Origin: Auanema rhodensis
Lineage: Eukaryota; Nematoda; Chromadorea; Rhabditida; Rhabditidae
Length of the DNA stretch: 64,000 nucleotides
Direction of reading: 5' to 3'
NCBI GenBank assembly: GCA_964057225.1
Contig: OZ059899.1
Span: 310,001-374,000, forward strand
The notes beneath the pieces were generated by a model. That model saw only the letters and a list, made by a program, of their open reading frames with translations. It made no database searches and had not been told where the DNA came from. Position 1 is the stretch's first letter. Every line of letters starts with the position of its first letter. Shown piece by piece: positions 1 to 13,559 of this stretch. Both the position numbers and the translations under genes were made by a program.

Positions 1-1925
1 TATGTAACTCGCTTCACGTGAAAGATAAAGAGATGCGGTTTTCAAAATTAGATTCCCCATGTCCATATTAGTCTAAAAACAAATTTTTATTGATATTGGT
101 TCATGGTAACCATGACTTTGAAATTTACGTGAACTTTAATTTATGCTAATTAAATGTACACGTGATGTGCACTTGGTATGTAACTCGCTTCACGTGAAAG
201 ATAAAGAGATGCGGTTTTCAAAATTAGATTCCCCATGTCCATATTAGTCTAAAAACAAATTTTTATTGATATTGGTTCATGGTAACCATGACTTTGAAAT
301 TTACGTGAACTTTAATTTATGCTAATTAAATGTACACGTGATGTGCACTTGGATATAACTCGCTTCACGTGAAAGATAAAGAGATGCGGTTTTCAAAATT
401 AGATTCCCCATGTCCATATTAGTCTAAAAACAAATTTTTATTGATATTGGTTCATGGTAACCATGACTTTGAAATTTACGTGAACTTTAATTTATGCTAA
501 TTAAATGTACACGTGATGTGCACTTGGTATGTAACTCGCTTCACGTGAAATATAAAGAGATGCGGTTTTCAAAATTAGATTCCCCATGTCCATATTAGTC
601 TAAAAACAGATTTTTATTGATATTGGTGCATGGTAACCATGACTTTGAAATTTACGTGAACTTTAATTTATGCTAATTAAATGTACACGTGATGTGCACT
701 TGGTATGTAACTCGCTTCACGTGAAAGATAAAGAGATGCGGTTTTCAAAATTAGATTCCCCATGTCCATATTAGTCTAAAAACAAATTTTTATTGATATT
801 GGTTAATGGTAACCATGACTTTGAAATTTACGTGAACTTTAATTTATGCTAATTAAATGTACACGTGATGTGCACTTGATATGTAACTCGCTTCACGTGA
901 AAGATAAAGAGATGCGGTTTTCAAAATTAGATTCCCCATGTCCATATTAGTCTAAAAACAAATTTTTATTGATATTGGTGCATGGTAACCATGACTTTGA
1001 AATTTACGTGAACTTTAATTTATGCTAATTAAATGTACACGTGATGTGCACTTGGTATGTAACTCGCTTCACGTGAAAGATAAAGAGATGCGGTTTTCAA
1101 AATTAGATTCCCCATGTCCATATTAGTCTAAAAACAGATTTTTATTGATATTGGTGCATGGTAACCATGACTTTGAAATTTACGTGAACTTTAATTTATG
1201 CTAATTAAATGTACACGTGATGTGCACTTGGTATGTAACTCGCTTCACGTGAAAGATAAAGAGATGCGGTTTTCAAAATTAGATTCCCCATGTCCATATT
1301 AGTCTAAAAACAAATTTTTATTGATATTGGTGCATGGTAACCATGACTTTGAAATTTACGTGAACTTTAATTTATGCTAATTAAATGTACACGTGATGTG
1401 CACTTGGTATATAACTCGCTTCACGTGAAAGATAAAGAGATGCGGTTTTCAAAATTAGATTCCCCATGTCCATATTAGTCTAAAAACAAATTTTTATTGA
1501 TATTGGTGCATGGTAACCATGACTTTGAAATTTACGTGAACTTTAATTTATGCTAATTAAATGTACACGTGATGTGCACTTGGTATGTAACTCGCTTCAC
1601 GTGAAAGATAAAGAGATGCGGTTTTCAAAATTAGATTCCCCATGTCCATATTAGTCTAAAAACAAATTTTTATTGATATTGGTTAATGGTAACCATGACT
1701 TTGAAATTTACGTGAACTTTAATTTATGCTAATTAAATGTACACGTGATGTGCACTTGATATGTAACTCGCTTCACGTGAAAGATAAAGAGATGCGGTTT
1801 TCAAAATTAGATTCCCCATGTCCATATTAGTCTAAAAACAAATTTTTATTGATATTGGTGCATGGTAACCATGACTTTGAAATTTACGTGAACTTTAATT
1901 TATGCTAATTAAATGTACACGTGAT
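1..1925 (-). repeat. 176-bp satellite, inverted arm (11 monomers)
   Basis: Eleven head-to-tail monomers lie in the opposite orientation to the rest of the window. Each is 176 bp except the one ending at 352, which lacks one base at its boundary. Recognisable variants include TTAATGG in place of TGCATGG near 804 and 1685, CTTGATATG at 875 and 1755, CAGATTT for CAAATTT near 606 and 1135, and GAAATATAAAG near 547. Read as reverse complement from 1925 leftwards, the variant order matches 4344 to about 5830 of the main array (mapping x to 6269-x), so this arm is an inverted duplicate of that segment. The array runs off the left edge of the window. No gene is seen. Confidence 0.97.
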
Positions 1926-1927
1926 CA
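1922..1927. other. satellite inversion junction
   Basis: Monomer orientation switches between 1925 and 1926. The left side breaks off inside a monomer after ACGTGAT, and the right side starts at CAAAGTCATGG, a different phase of the monomer. The join creates the palindrome TGATCA at 1922-1927. At most one base of microhomology (T) is shared, and there is no inserted sequence. It is either a real fold-back rearrangement or an assembly or read chimera; the sequence alone cannot decide. Confidence 0.9.
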
Positions 1928-4343
1928 AAGTCATGGTTACCATGCACCAATATCAATAAAAATCTGTTTTTAGACTAATATGGACATGGGGAATCTAATT
2001 TTGAAAACCGCATCTCTTTATCTTTCACGTGAAGCGAGTTACATACCAAGTGCACATCACGTGTACATTTAATTAGCATAAATTAAAGTTCACGTAAATT
2101 TCAAAGTCATGGTTACCATGCACCAATATCAATAAAAATTTGTTTTTAGACTAATATGGACATGGGGAATCTAACTTTGAAAACCGCATCTCTTTATCTT
2201 TCACGTGAAGCGAGTTACATACCAAGTGCACATCACGTGTACATTTAATTAGCATAAATTAAAGTTCACGTAAATTTCAAAGTCATGGTTACCATGCACC
2301 AATATCAATAAAAATTTGTTTTTAGACTAATATGTACATGAGGAATCTAATTTTGAAAACCGCATCTCTTTATCTTTCACGTGAAGCGAGTTACATACCA
2401 AGTGCACATCACGTGTACATTTAATTAGCATAAATTAAAGTTCACGTAAATTTCAAAGTCATGGTTACCATGCACCAATATCAATAAAAATTTGTTTTTA
2501 GACTAATATGGACATGGGGAATCTAATTTTGAAAACCGCATCTCTTTATCTTCCACGTGAAGCGAGTTACATACCAAGTGCACATCACGTGTACATTTAA
2601 TTAGCATAAATTAAAGTTCACGTAAATTTCAAAGTCATGGTTACCATGCACCAATATCAATAAAAATTTGTTTTTAGACTAATATGGACATGGGGAATCT
2701 AATTTTGAGAACCGCATCTCTTTATCTTTCACGTGAAGCGAGTTACATACCAAGTGCACATCACGTGTACATTTAATTAGCATAAATTAAAGTTCACGTA
2801 AATTTCAAAGTCATGGTTACCATGCACCAATATCAATAAAAATCTGTTTTTAGACTAATATGGACATGGGGAATCTAATTTTGAAAACCGCATCTCTTTA
2901 TCTTTCACGTGAAGCGAGTTACATACCAAGTGCACATCACGTGTACATTTAATTAGCATAAATTAAAGTTCACGTAAATTTCAAAGTCATGGTTACCATG
3001 CACCAATATCAATAAAAATTTGTTTTTAGACTAATATGGACATGGGGAATCTAATTTTGAAAACCGCATCTCTTTATCTTTCACGTGAAGCGAGTTACAT
3101 ACCAAGTGCACATCACGTGTACATTTAATTAGCATAAATTAAAGTTCACGTAAATTTCAAAGTCATGGTTACCATGCACCAATATCAATAAAAATTTGTT
3201 TTTAGACTAATATGGACATGGGGAATCTAATTTTGAAAACCGCATCTCTTTATCTTTCACGTGAAGCGAGTTACATATCAAGTGCACATCACGTGTACAT
3301 TTAATTAGCATAAATTAAAGTTCACGTAAATTTCAAAGTCATGGTTACCATTAACCAATATCAATAAAAATTTGTTTTTAGACTAATATGGACATGGGGA
3401 ATCTAATTTTGAAAACCGCATCTCTTTATCTTTCACGTGAAGCGAGTTACATACCAAGTGCACATCACGTGTACATTTAATTAGCATAAATTAAAGTTCA
3501 CGTAAATTTCAAAGTCATGGTTACCATGCACCAATATCAATAAAAATTTGTTTTTAGACTAATATGGACATGGGGAATCTAATTTTGAAAACCGCATCTC
3601 TTTATATTTCACGTGAAGCGAGTTACATACCAAGTGCACATCACGTGTACATTTAATTAGCATAAATTAAAGTTCACGTAAATTTCAAAGTCATGGTTAC
3701 CATGAACCAATATCAATAAAAATTTGTTTTTAGACTAATATGGACATGGGGAATCTAATTTTGAAAACCGCATCTCTTTATCTTTCACGTGAAGCGAGTT
3801 ACATACCAAGTGCACATCACGTGTACATTTAATTAGCATAAATTAAAGTTCACGTAAATTTCAAAGTCATGGTTACCATGAACCAATATCAATAAAAATT
3901 TGTTTTTAGACTAATATGGACATGGGGAATCTAATTTTGAAAACCGCATCTCTTTATCTTTCACGTGAAGCGAGTTATATACCAAGTGCACATCACGTGT
4001 ACATTTAATTAGCATAAATTAAAGTTCACGTAAATTTCAAAGTCATGGTTACCATGCACCAATATCAATAAAAATTTGTTTTTAGACTAATATGGACATG
4101 GGGAATCTAATTTTGAAAACCGCATCTCTTTATCTTTCACGTGAAGCGAGTTACATACCAAGTGCACATCACGTGTACATTTAATTAGCATAAATTAAAG
4201 TTCACGTAAATTTCAAAGTCATGGTTACCATGCACCAATATCAATAAAAATCTGTTTTTAGACTAATATGGACATGGGGAATCTAATTTTGAAAACCGCA
4301 TCTCTTTATCTTTCACGTGAAGCGAGTTACATACCAAGTGCAC

Positions 4344-5830
4344 ATCACGTGTACATTTAATTAGCATAAATTAAAGTTCACGTAAATTTCAAAGTCATGG
4401 TTACCATGCACCAATATCAATAAAAATTTGTTTTTAGACTAATATGGACATGGGGAATCTAATTTTGAAAACCGCATCTCTTTATCTTTCACGTGAAGCG
4501 AGTTACATATCAAGTGCACATCACGTGTACATTTAATTAGCATAAATTAAAGTTCACGTAAATTTCAAAGTCATGGTTACCATTAACCAATATCAATAAA
4601 AATTTGTTTTTAGACTAATATGGACATGGGGAATCTAATTTTGAAAACCGCATCTCTTTATCTTTCACGTGAAGCGAGTTACAGACCAAGTGCACATCAC
4701 GTGTACATTTAATTAGCATAAATTAAAGTTCACGTAAATTTCAAAGTCATGGTTACCATGCACCAATATCAATAAAAATTTGTTTTTAGACTAATATGGA
4801 CATGGGGAATCTAATTTTGAAAACCGCATCTCTTTATCTTTCACGTGAAGCGAGTTATATACCAAGTGCACATCACGTGTACATTTAATTAGCATAAATT
4901 AAAGTTCACGTAAATTTCAAAGTCATGGTTACCATGCACCAATATCAATAAAAATTTGTTTTTAGACTAATATGGACATGGGGAATCTAATTTTGAAAAC
5001 CGCATCTCTTTATCTTTCACGTGAAGCGAGTTACATACCAAGTGCACATCACGTGTACATTTAATTAGCATAAATTAAAGTTCACGTAAATTTCAAAGTC
5101 ATGGTTACCATGCACCAATATCAATAAAAATCTGTTTTTAGACTAATATGGACATGGGGAATCTAATTTTGAAAACCGCATCTCTTTATCTTTCACGTGA
5201 AGCGAGTTACATACCAAGTGCACATCACGTGTACATTTAATTAGCATAAATTAAAGTTCACGTAAATTTCAAAGTCATGGTTACCATGCACCAATATCAA
5301 TAAAAATTTGTTTTTAGACTAATATGGACATGGGGAATCTAATTTTGAAAACCGCATCTCTTTATCTTTCACGTGAAGCGAGTTACATATCAAGTGCACA
5401 TCACGTGTACATTTAATTAGCATAAATTAAAGTTCACGTAAATTTCAAAGTCATGGTTACCATTAACCAATATCAATAAAAATTTGTTTTTAGACTAATA
5501 TGGACATGGGGAATCTAATTTTGAAAACCGCATCTCTTTATCTTTCACGTGAAGCGAGTTACATACCAAGTGCACATCACGTGTACATTTAATTAGCATA
5601 AATTAAAGTTCACGTAAATTTCAAAGTCATGGTTACCATGCACCAATATCAATAAAAATTTGTTTTTAGACTAATATGGACATGGGGAATCTAATTTTGA
5701 AAACCGCATCTCTTTATATTTCACGTGAAGCGAGTTACATACCAAGTGCACATCACGTGTACATTTAATTAGCATAAATTAAAGTTCACGTAAATTTCAA
5801 AGTCATGGTTACCATGAACCAATATCAATA
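4344..5830 (+). repeat. apparent source segment of the inverted arm
   Basis: The order of variants here is the mirror image of positions 1925 down to about 440: GCACC, CATATCAAG (4506-4514, mirrors 1763-1755), CCATTAACC (4581), GTTATATACC (4856), TCTG (5111), CATATCAAG (5386-5394, mirrors 883-875), CCATTAACC (5462), then GCACC with TTTATATTTCAC (5711-5722). Two differences were seen: CAGACC at about 4682 here versus the normal base in the arm, and TTTG here versus TCTG in the arm at 606. No other part of the main array I checked has the same order. Confidence 0.8.
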
Positions 5831-7649
5831 AAAATTTGTTTTTAGACTAATATGGACATGGGGAATCTAATTTTGAAAACCGCATCTCTTTATCTTTCAC
5901 GTGAAGCGAGTTACATACCAAGTGCACATCACGTGTACATTTAATTAGCATAAATTAAAGTTCACGTAAATTTCAAAGTCATGGTTACCATGAACCAATA
6001 TCAATAAAAATTTGTTTTTAGACTAATATGGACATGGGGAATCTAATTTTGAAAACCGCATCTCTTTATCTTTCACGTGAAGCGAGTTATATCCAAGTGC
6101 ACATCACGTGTACATTTAATTAGCATAAATTAAAGTTCACGTAAATTTCAAAGTCATGGTTACCATGCACCAATATCAATAAAAATTTGTTTTTAGACTA
6201 ATATGGACATGGGGAATCTAATTTTGAAAACCGCATCTCTTTATCTTCCACGTGAAGCGAGTTACATACCAAGTGCACATCACGTGTACATTTAATTAGC
6301 ATAAATTAAAGTTCACGTAAATTTCAAAGTCATGGTTACCATGAACCAATATCAATAAAAATTTGTTTTTAGACTAATATGTACATGGGGAATCTAATTT
6401 TGAAAACCGCATCTCTTTATCTTTCACGTGAAGCGAGTTACATACCAAGTGCACATCACGTGTACATTTAATTAGCATAAATTAAAGTTCACGTAAATTT
6501 CAAAGTCATGGTTACCATGCACCAATATCAATAAAAATCTGTTTTTAGACTAATATGGACATGGGGAATCTAATTTTGAAAACCGCATCTCTTTATCTTT
6601 CACGTGAAGCGAGTTACATACCAAGTGCACATCACGTGTACATTTAATTAGCATAAATTAAAGTTCACGTAAATTTCAAAGTCATGGTTACCATGCACCA
6701 ATATCAATAAAAATTTGTTTTTGGACTAATATGGACATGGGGAATCTAATTTTGAAAACCGCATCTCTTTATCTTTCACGTGAAGCGAGTTACATATCAA
6801 GTGCACATCACGTGTACATTTAATTAGCATAAATTAAAGTTCACGTAAATTTCAAAGTCATGGTTACCATGAACCAATATCAATAAAAATTTGTTTTTAG
6901 ACTAATATGTACATGGGGAATCTAATTTTGAAAACCGCATCTCTTTATCTTTCACGTGAAGCGAGTTACATACCAAGTGCACATCACGTGTACATTTAGT
7001 TAGCATAAATTAAAGTTCACGTAAATTTCAAAGTCATGGTTACCATGCACCAATATCAATAAAAATTTGTTTTTAGACTAATATGGACATGGGTAATCTA
7101 ATTTTGAAAACCGCATCTCTTTATCTTTCACGTGAAGCGAGTTACATACCAAGTGCACATCACGTGTACATTTAATTAGCATAAATTAAAGTTCACGTAA
7201 TTTTCAAAGTCATGGTTACCATGCACCAATATCAATAAAAATTTGTTTTTAGACTAATATGGACATGAGGAATCTAATTTTGAAAACCGCATCTCTTTAT
7301 CTTTCACGTGAAGCGAGTTACATACCAAGTGCACATCACGTGTACATTTAATTAGCATAAATTAAAGTTCACGTAAATTTCAAAGTCATGGTTACCATGC
7401 ACCAATATCAATAAAAATTTGTTTTTAGACTAATATGGACATGGGGAATCTAATTTTGAAAACCGCATCTCTTTATATTTCACGTGAAGCGAGTTTCATA
7501 CCAAGTGCACATCACGTGTACATTTAATTAGCACAAATTAAAGTTCACGTAAATTTCAAAGTCATGGTTACCATGAACCAATATCAATAAAAATTTGTTT
7601 TTAGACTAATATGGACATGGGGAATCTAATTTTGAAAACCGCATCTCTT

Positions 7650-10600
7650 TATCTTTCACGTGAAGCGAGTTACATACCAAGTGCACATCACGTGTACATT
7701 TAATTAGCATAAATTAAAGTTCACGTAAATTTCAAAGTCATGGTTACCATGCACCAATATCAATAAAAATTTGTTTTTAGACTAATATGGACATGGGGAA
7801 TCTAATTTTGAAAACCGCATCTCTTTATCTTCCACGTGAAGCGAGTTACATACCAAGTGTACATCACGTGTACATTTAATTAGCATAAATTAAAGTTCAC
7901 GTAAATTTCAAAGTCATGGTTACCATGAACCAATATCAATAAAAATTTGTTTTTAGACTAATATGTACATGGGGAATCTAATTTTGAAAACCGCATCTCT
8001 TTATCTTTCACGTGAAGCGAGTTACATACCAAGTGCACATCACGTGTACATTTAATTAGCATAACTTAAAGTTCACGTAAATTTCAAAGTCATGGTTACC
8101 ATGCACCAATATCAATAAAAATCTGTTTTTAGACTAATATGGACATGGGGAATCTAATTTTGAAAACCGCATCTCTTTATCTTTCACGTGAAGCGAGTTA
8201 CATACCAAGTGCACATCACGTGTACATTTAATTAGCATAAATTAAAGTTCACGTAAATTTCAAAGTCATGGATACCATGCACCAATATCAATAAAAATTT
8301 GTTTTTAGACTAATATGGACATGGGGAATCTAATTTTGAAAACCGCATCTCTTTATCTTTCACGTGAAGCGAGTTACATATCAAGTGCACATCACGTGTA
8401 CATTTAATTAGCATAAATTAAAGTTCACGTAAATTTCAAAGTCATGGTTACCATGCACCAATATCAATAAAAATTTGTTTTTAGACTAATATGGACATGG
8501 GGAATCTAATTTTGAAAACCGCATCTCTTTATCTTTCACGTGAAGCGAGTTACATACCAAGTGCACATCACGTGTACATTTAATTAGCATAAATTAAAGT
8601 TCACGTAAATTTCAAAGTCATGGTTACCATGCACCAATATCAATAAAAATTTGTTTTTAGACTAATATGGACATGGGGAATCTAATTTTGAAAACCGCAT
8701 CTCTTTATCTTCCACGTGAAGCGAGTTACATACCAAGTGCACATCACGTGTACATTTAATTAGCATAAATTAAAGTTCACGTAAATTTCAAAGTCATGGT
8801 TACCATGCACCAATATCAATAAAAATTTGTTTTTAGACTAATATGGATATGGGGAATCTAATTTTGAAAACCGCATCTCTTTATCTTCCACGTGAAGCGA
8901 GTTACATACCAAGTGCACATCACGTGTACATTTAATTAGCATAAATTAAAGTTCACGTAAATTTCAAAGTCATGGTTACCATGAACCAATATCAATAAAA
9001 ATTTGTTTTTAGACTAATATGTACATGGGGAATCTAATTTTGAAAACCGCATCTCTTTATCTTTCACGTGAAGCGAGTTACATACCAAGTGCACATCACG
9101 TGTACATTTAATTAGCATAAATTAAAGTTCACGTAAATTTCAAAGTCATGGTTACCATGCACCAATATCAATAAAAATCTGTTTTTAGACTAATATGGAC
9201 ATGGGGAATCTAATTTTGAAAACCGCATCACTTTATCTTTCACGTGAAGCGAGTTACATACCAAGTGCACATCACGTGTACATTTAATTAGCATAAATTA
9301 AAGTTCACGTAAATTTCAAAGTCATGGTTACCATGCATCAATATCAATAAAAATTTGTTTTTAGACTAATATGGACATGGGGAATCTAATTTTGAAAACC
9401 GCATCTCTTTATCTTTCACGTGAAGCGAGTTACATATCAAGTGCACATCACGTGTACATTTAATTAGCATAAATTAAAGTTCACGTAAATTTCAAAGTCA
9501 TGGTTACCATTAACCAATATCAATAAAAATTTGTTTTTAGACTAATATGGACATGGGGAATCTAATTTTGAAAACCGCATCTCTTTATCTTTCACGTGAA
9601 GCGAGTTACATACCAAGTGCACATCACGTGTACATTTAATTAGCATAAATTAAAGTTCACGTAAATTTCAAAGTCATGGTTACCATGCACCAATATCAAT
9701 AAAAATTTGTTTTTAGACTAATATGGACATGGGGAATCTAATTTTGAAAACCGCATCTCTTCATCTTTCACGTGAAGCGAGTTACATACCAAGTGCACAT
9801 CACGTGTACATTTAATTAGCATAAATTAAAGTTCACGTAAATTTCAAAGTCATGGTTACCATGCACCAATATCAATAAAAATTTGTTTTTAGACTAATAT
9901 GGACATGGGGAATCTAATTTTGAAAACCGCATCTCTTTATCTTCCACGTGAAGCGAGTTACATACCAAGTGTACATCACGTGTACATTTAATTAGCATAA
10001 ATTAAAGTTCACGTAAATTTCAAAGTCATGGTTACCATGAACCAATATCAATAAAAATTTGTTTTTAGACTAATATGTACATGGGGAATCTAATTTTGAA
10101 AACCGCATCTCTTTATCTTTCACGTGAAGCGAGTTACATACCAAGTGCACATCACGTGTACATTTAATTAGCATAACTTAAAGTTCACGTAAATTTCAAA
10201 GTCATGGTTACCATGCACCAATATCAATAAAAATCTGTTTTTAGACTAATATGGACATGGGGAATCTAATTTTGAAAACCGCATCTCTTTATCTTTCACG
10301 TGAAGCGAGTTACATACCAAGTGCACATCACGTGTACATTTAATTAGCATAAATTAAAGTTCACGTAAATTTCAAAGTCATGGATACCATGCACCAATAT
10401 CAATAAAAATTTGTTTTTAGACTAATATGGACATGGGGAATCTAATTTTGAAAACCGCATCTCTTTATCTTTCACGTGAAGCGAGTTACATATCAAGTGC
10501 ACATCACGTGTACATTTAATTAGCATAAATTAAAGTTCACGTAAATTTCAAAGTCATGGTTACCATGCACCAATATCAATAAAAATTTGTTTTTAGACTA

Positions 10601-11872
10601 ATATGGACATGGGGAATCTAATTTTGAAAACCGCATCTCTTTATCTTTCACGTGAAGCGAGTTACATACCAAGTGCACATCACGTGTACATTTAATTAGC
10701 ATAAATTAAAGTTCACGTAAATTTCAAAGTCATGGTTACCATGCACCAATATCAATAAAAATTTGTTTTTAGACTAATATGGACATGGGGAATCTAATTT
10801 TGAAAACCGCATCTCTTTATCTTCCACGTGAAGCGAGTTACATACCAAGTGCACATCACGTGTACATTTAATTAGCATTAATTAAAGTTCACGTAAATTT
10901 CAAAGTCATGGTTACCATGCACCAATATCAATAAAAATTTGTTTTTAGACTAATATGGACATGGGGAATCTAATTTTGAAAACCGCATCTCTTTATCTTC
11001 CACGTGAAGCGAGTTACATACCAAGTGCACATCACGTGTACATTTAATTAGCATAAATTAAAGTTCACGTAAATTTCAAAGTCATGGTTACCATGAACCA
11101 ATATCAATAAAAATTTGTTTTTAGACTAATATGTACATGGGGAATCTAATTTTGAAAACCGCATCTCTTTATCTTTCACGTGAAGCGAGTTACATACCAA
11201 GTGCACATCACGTGTACATTTAATTAGCATAAATTAAAGTTCACGTAAATTTCAAAGTCATGGTTACCATGCACCAATATCAATAAAAATCTGTTTTTAG
11301 ACTAATATGGACATGGGGAATCTAATTTTGAAAACCGCATCACTTTATCTTTCACGTGAAGCGAGTTACATACCAAGTGCACATCACGTGTACATTTAAT
11401 TAGCATAAATTAAAGTTCACGTAAATTTCAAAGTCATGGTTACCATGCATCAATATCAATAAAAATTTGTTTTTAGACTAATATGGACATGGGGAATCTA
11501 ATTTTGAAAACCGCATCTCTTTATCTTTCACGTGAAGCGAGTTACATATCAAGTGCACATCACGTGTACATTTAATTAGCATAAATTAAAGTTCACGTAA
11601 ATTTCAAAGTCATGGTTACCATTAACCAATATCAATAAAAATTTGTTTTTAGACTAATATGGACATGGGGAATCTAAATTTGAAAACCGCATCTCTTTAT
11701 CTTTCACGTGAAGCGAGTTACATACCAAGTGCACATCACGTGTACATTTAATTAGCATAAATTAAAGTTCACGTAAATTTCAAAGTCATGGTTACCATGC
11801 ACCAATATCAATAAAAATTTGTTTTTAGACTAATATGGACATGGGGAATCTAATTTTGAAAACCGCATCTCT
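7650..11872 (+). repeat. tandem pair of 12-monomer (2112-bp) higher-order repeats
   Basis: Rare variants recur exactly 2112 bp (12 x 176) apart: GTGTACATC at 7857 and 9969, ATAACTTAAA at 8061 and 10173, GATACC for GTTACC at 8271 and 10383, and CCGCATCAC at 9223 and 11335. The two units abut near 9760. Each copy has a few private substitutions, such as GATATGGGG near 8847 only and GCATTAATT near 10874 only, so the duplication is not brand new. Ends are approximate, set by the first disagreeing diagnostic base. Confidence 0.85.
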
Positions 11873-13559
11873 TTATCTTTCACGTGAAGCGAGTTACATA
11901 CCAAGTGCACATCACGTGTACATTTAATTAGCATAAATTAAAGTTCACGTAAATTTCAAAGTCATGGTTACCATGAACCAATATCAATAAAAATTTGTTT
12001 TTAGACTAATATGGACATGGGGAATCTAATTTTGAAAACCGCATCTCTTTATCTTTCACGTGCAGCGAGTTACATACCAAGTGCACATCACGTGTACATT
12101 TAATTAGCATAAATTAAAGTTCACGTAAATTTCAAAGTCATGGTTACCATGCACCAATATCAATAAAAATTTGTTTTTAGACTAATATGGACATGGGGAA
12201 TCTAATTTTGAAAACCGCATCTCTTTATCTTCCACGTGAAGCGAGTTACATACCAAGTGCACATCACGTGTACATTTAATTAGCATAAATTAAAGTTCAC
12301 GTAAATTTCAAAGTCATGGTTACCATGAACCAATATCAATAAAAATTTGTTTTTAGACTAATATGGACATGGGGAATCTAATTTTAAAAACCGCATCTCT
12401 TTATCTTCCACGTGAAGCGAGTTACATACCAAGTGCACATCACGTGTACATTTAATTAGCATAAATTAAAGTTCACGTAAATTTCAAAGTCATGGTTACC
12501 ATGAACCAATATCAATAAAAATTTGTTTTTAGACTAATATGGACATGGGGAATCTAATTTTGAAAACCGCATCTCTTTATCTTTCACGTGAAGCGAGTTA
12601 CATACCAAGTGCACATCACGTGTACATTTAATTAGCATAAATTAAAGTTCACGTAAATTTCAAAGTCATGGTTACCATGAACCAATATCAATAAAAATTT
12701 GTTTTTAGACTAATATGGACATGGGGAATCAAATTTTGAAAACCGCATCTCTTTATCTTTCACGTGAAGCGAGTTACATATCAAGTGCACATCACGTGTA
12801 CATTTAATTAGCATAAATTAAAGTTCACGTAAATTTCAAAGTCATGGTTACCATGCACCAATATCAATAAAAATTTGTTTTTAGACTAATATGGACATGG
12901 GGAATCTAATTTTGAAAACCGCATCTCTTTATCTTTCACGTGAAGCGAGTTACATACCAAGTGCACATCACGTGTACATTTAATTAGCATAAATTAAAGT
13001 TCACGTAAATTTCAAAGTCATGGTTACCATGCACCAATATCAATAAAAATTTGTTTTTAGACTAATATGGACATGGGGAATCTAATTTTGAAAACCGCAT
13101 CTCTTTATCTTCCACGTGAAGCGAGTTACATACCAAGTGCACATCACGTGTACATTTAATTAGCATAAATTAAAGTTCACGTAAATTTCAAAGTCATGGT
13201 TACCATGCACCAATATCAATAAAAATTTGTTTTTAGACTAATATGGACATGGGGAATCTAATTTTGAAAACCGCATCTCTTTATCTTCCACGTGAAGCGA
13301 GTTACATACCAAGTGCACATCACGTGTACATTTAATTAGCATAAATTAAAGTTCACGTAAATTTCAAAGTCATGGTTACCATGAACCAATATCAATAAAA
13401 ATTTGTTTTTAGACTAATATGTACATGGGGAATCTAATTTTGAAAACCGCATCTCTTTATCTTTCACGTGAAGCGAGTTACATACCAAGTGCACATCACG
13501 TGTACATTTAATTAGCATAAATTAAAGTTCACGTAAATTTCAAAGTCATGGTTACCATG

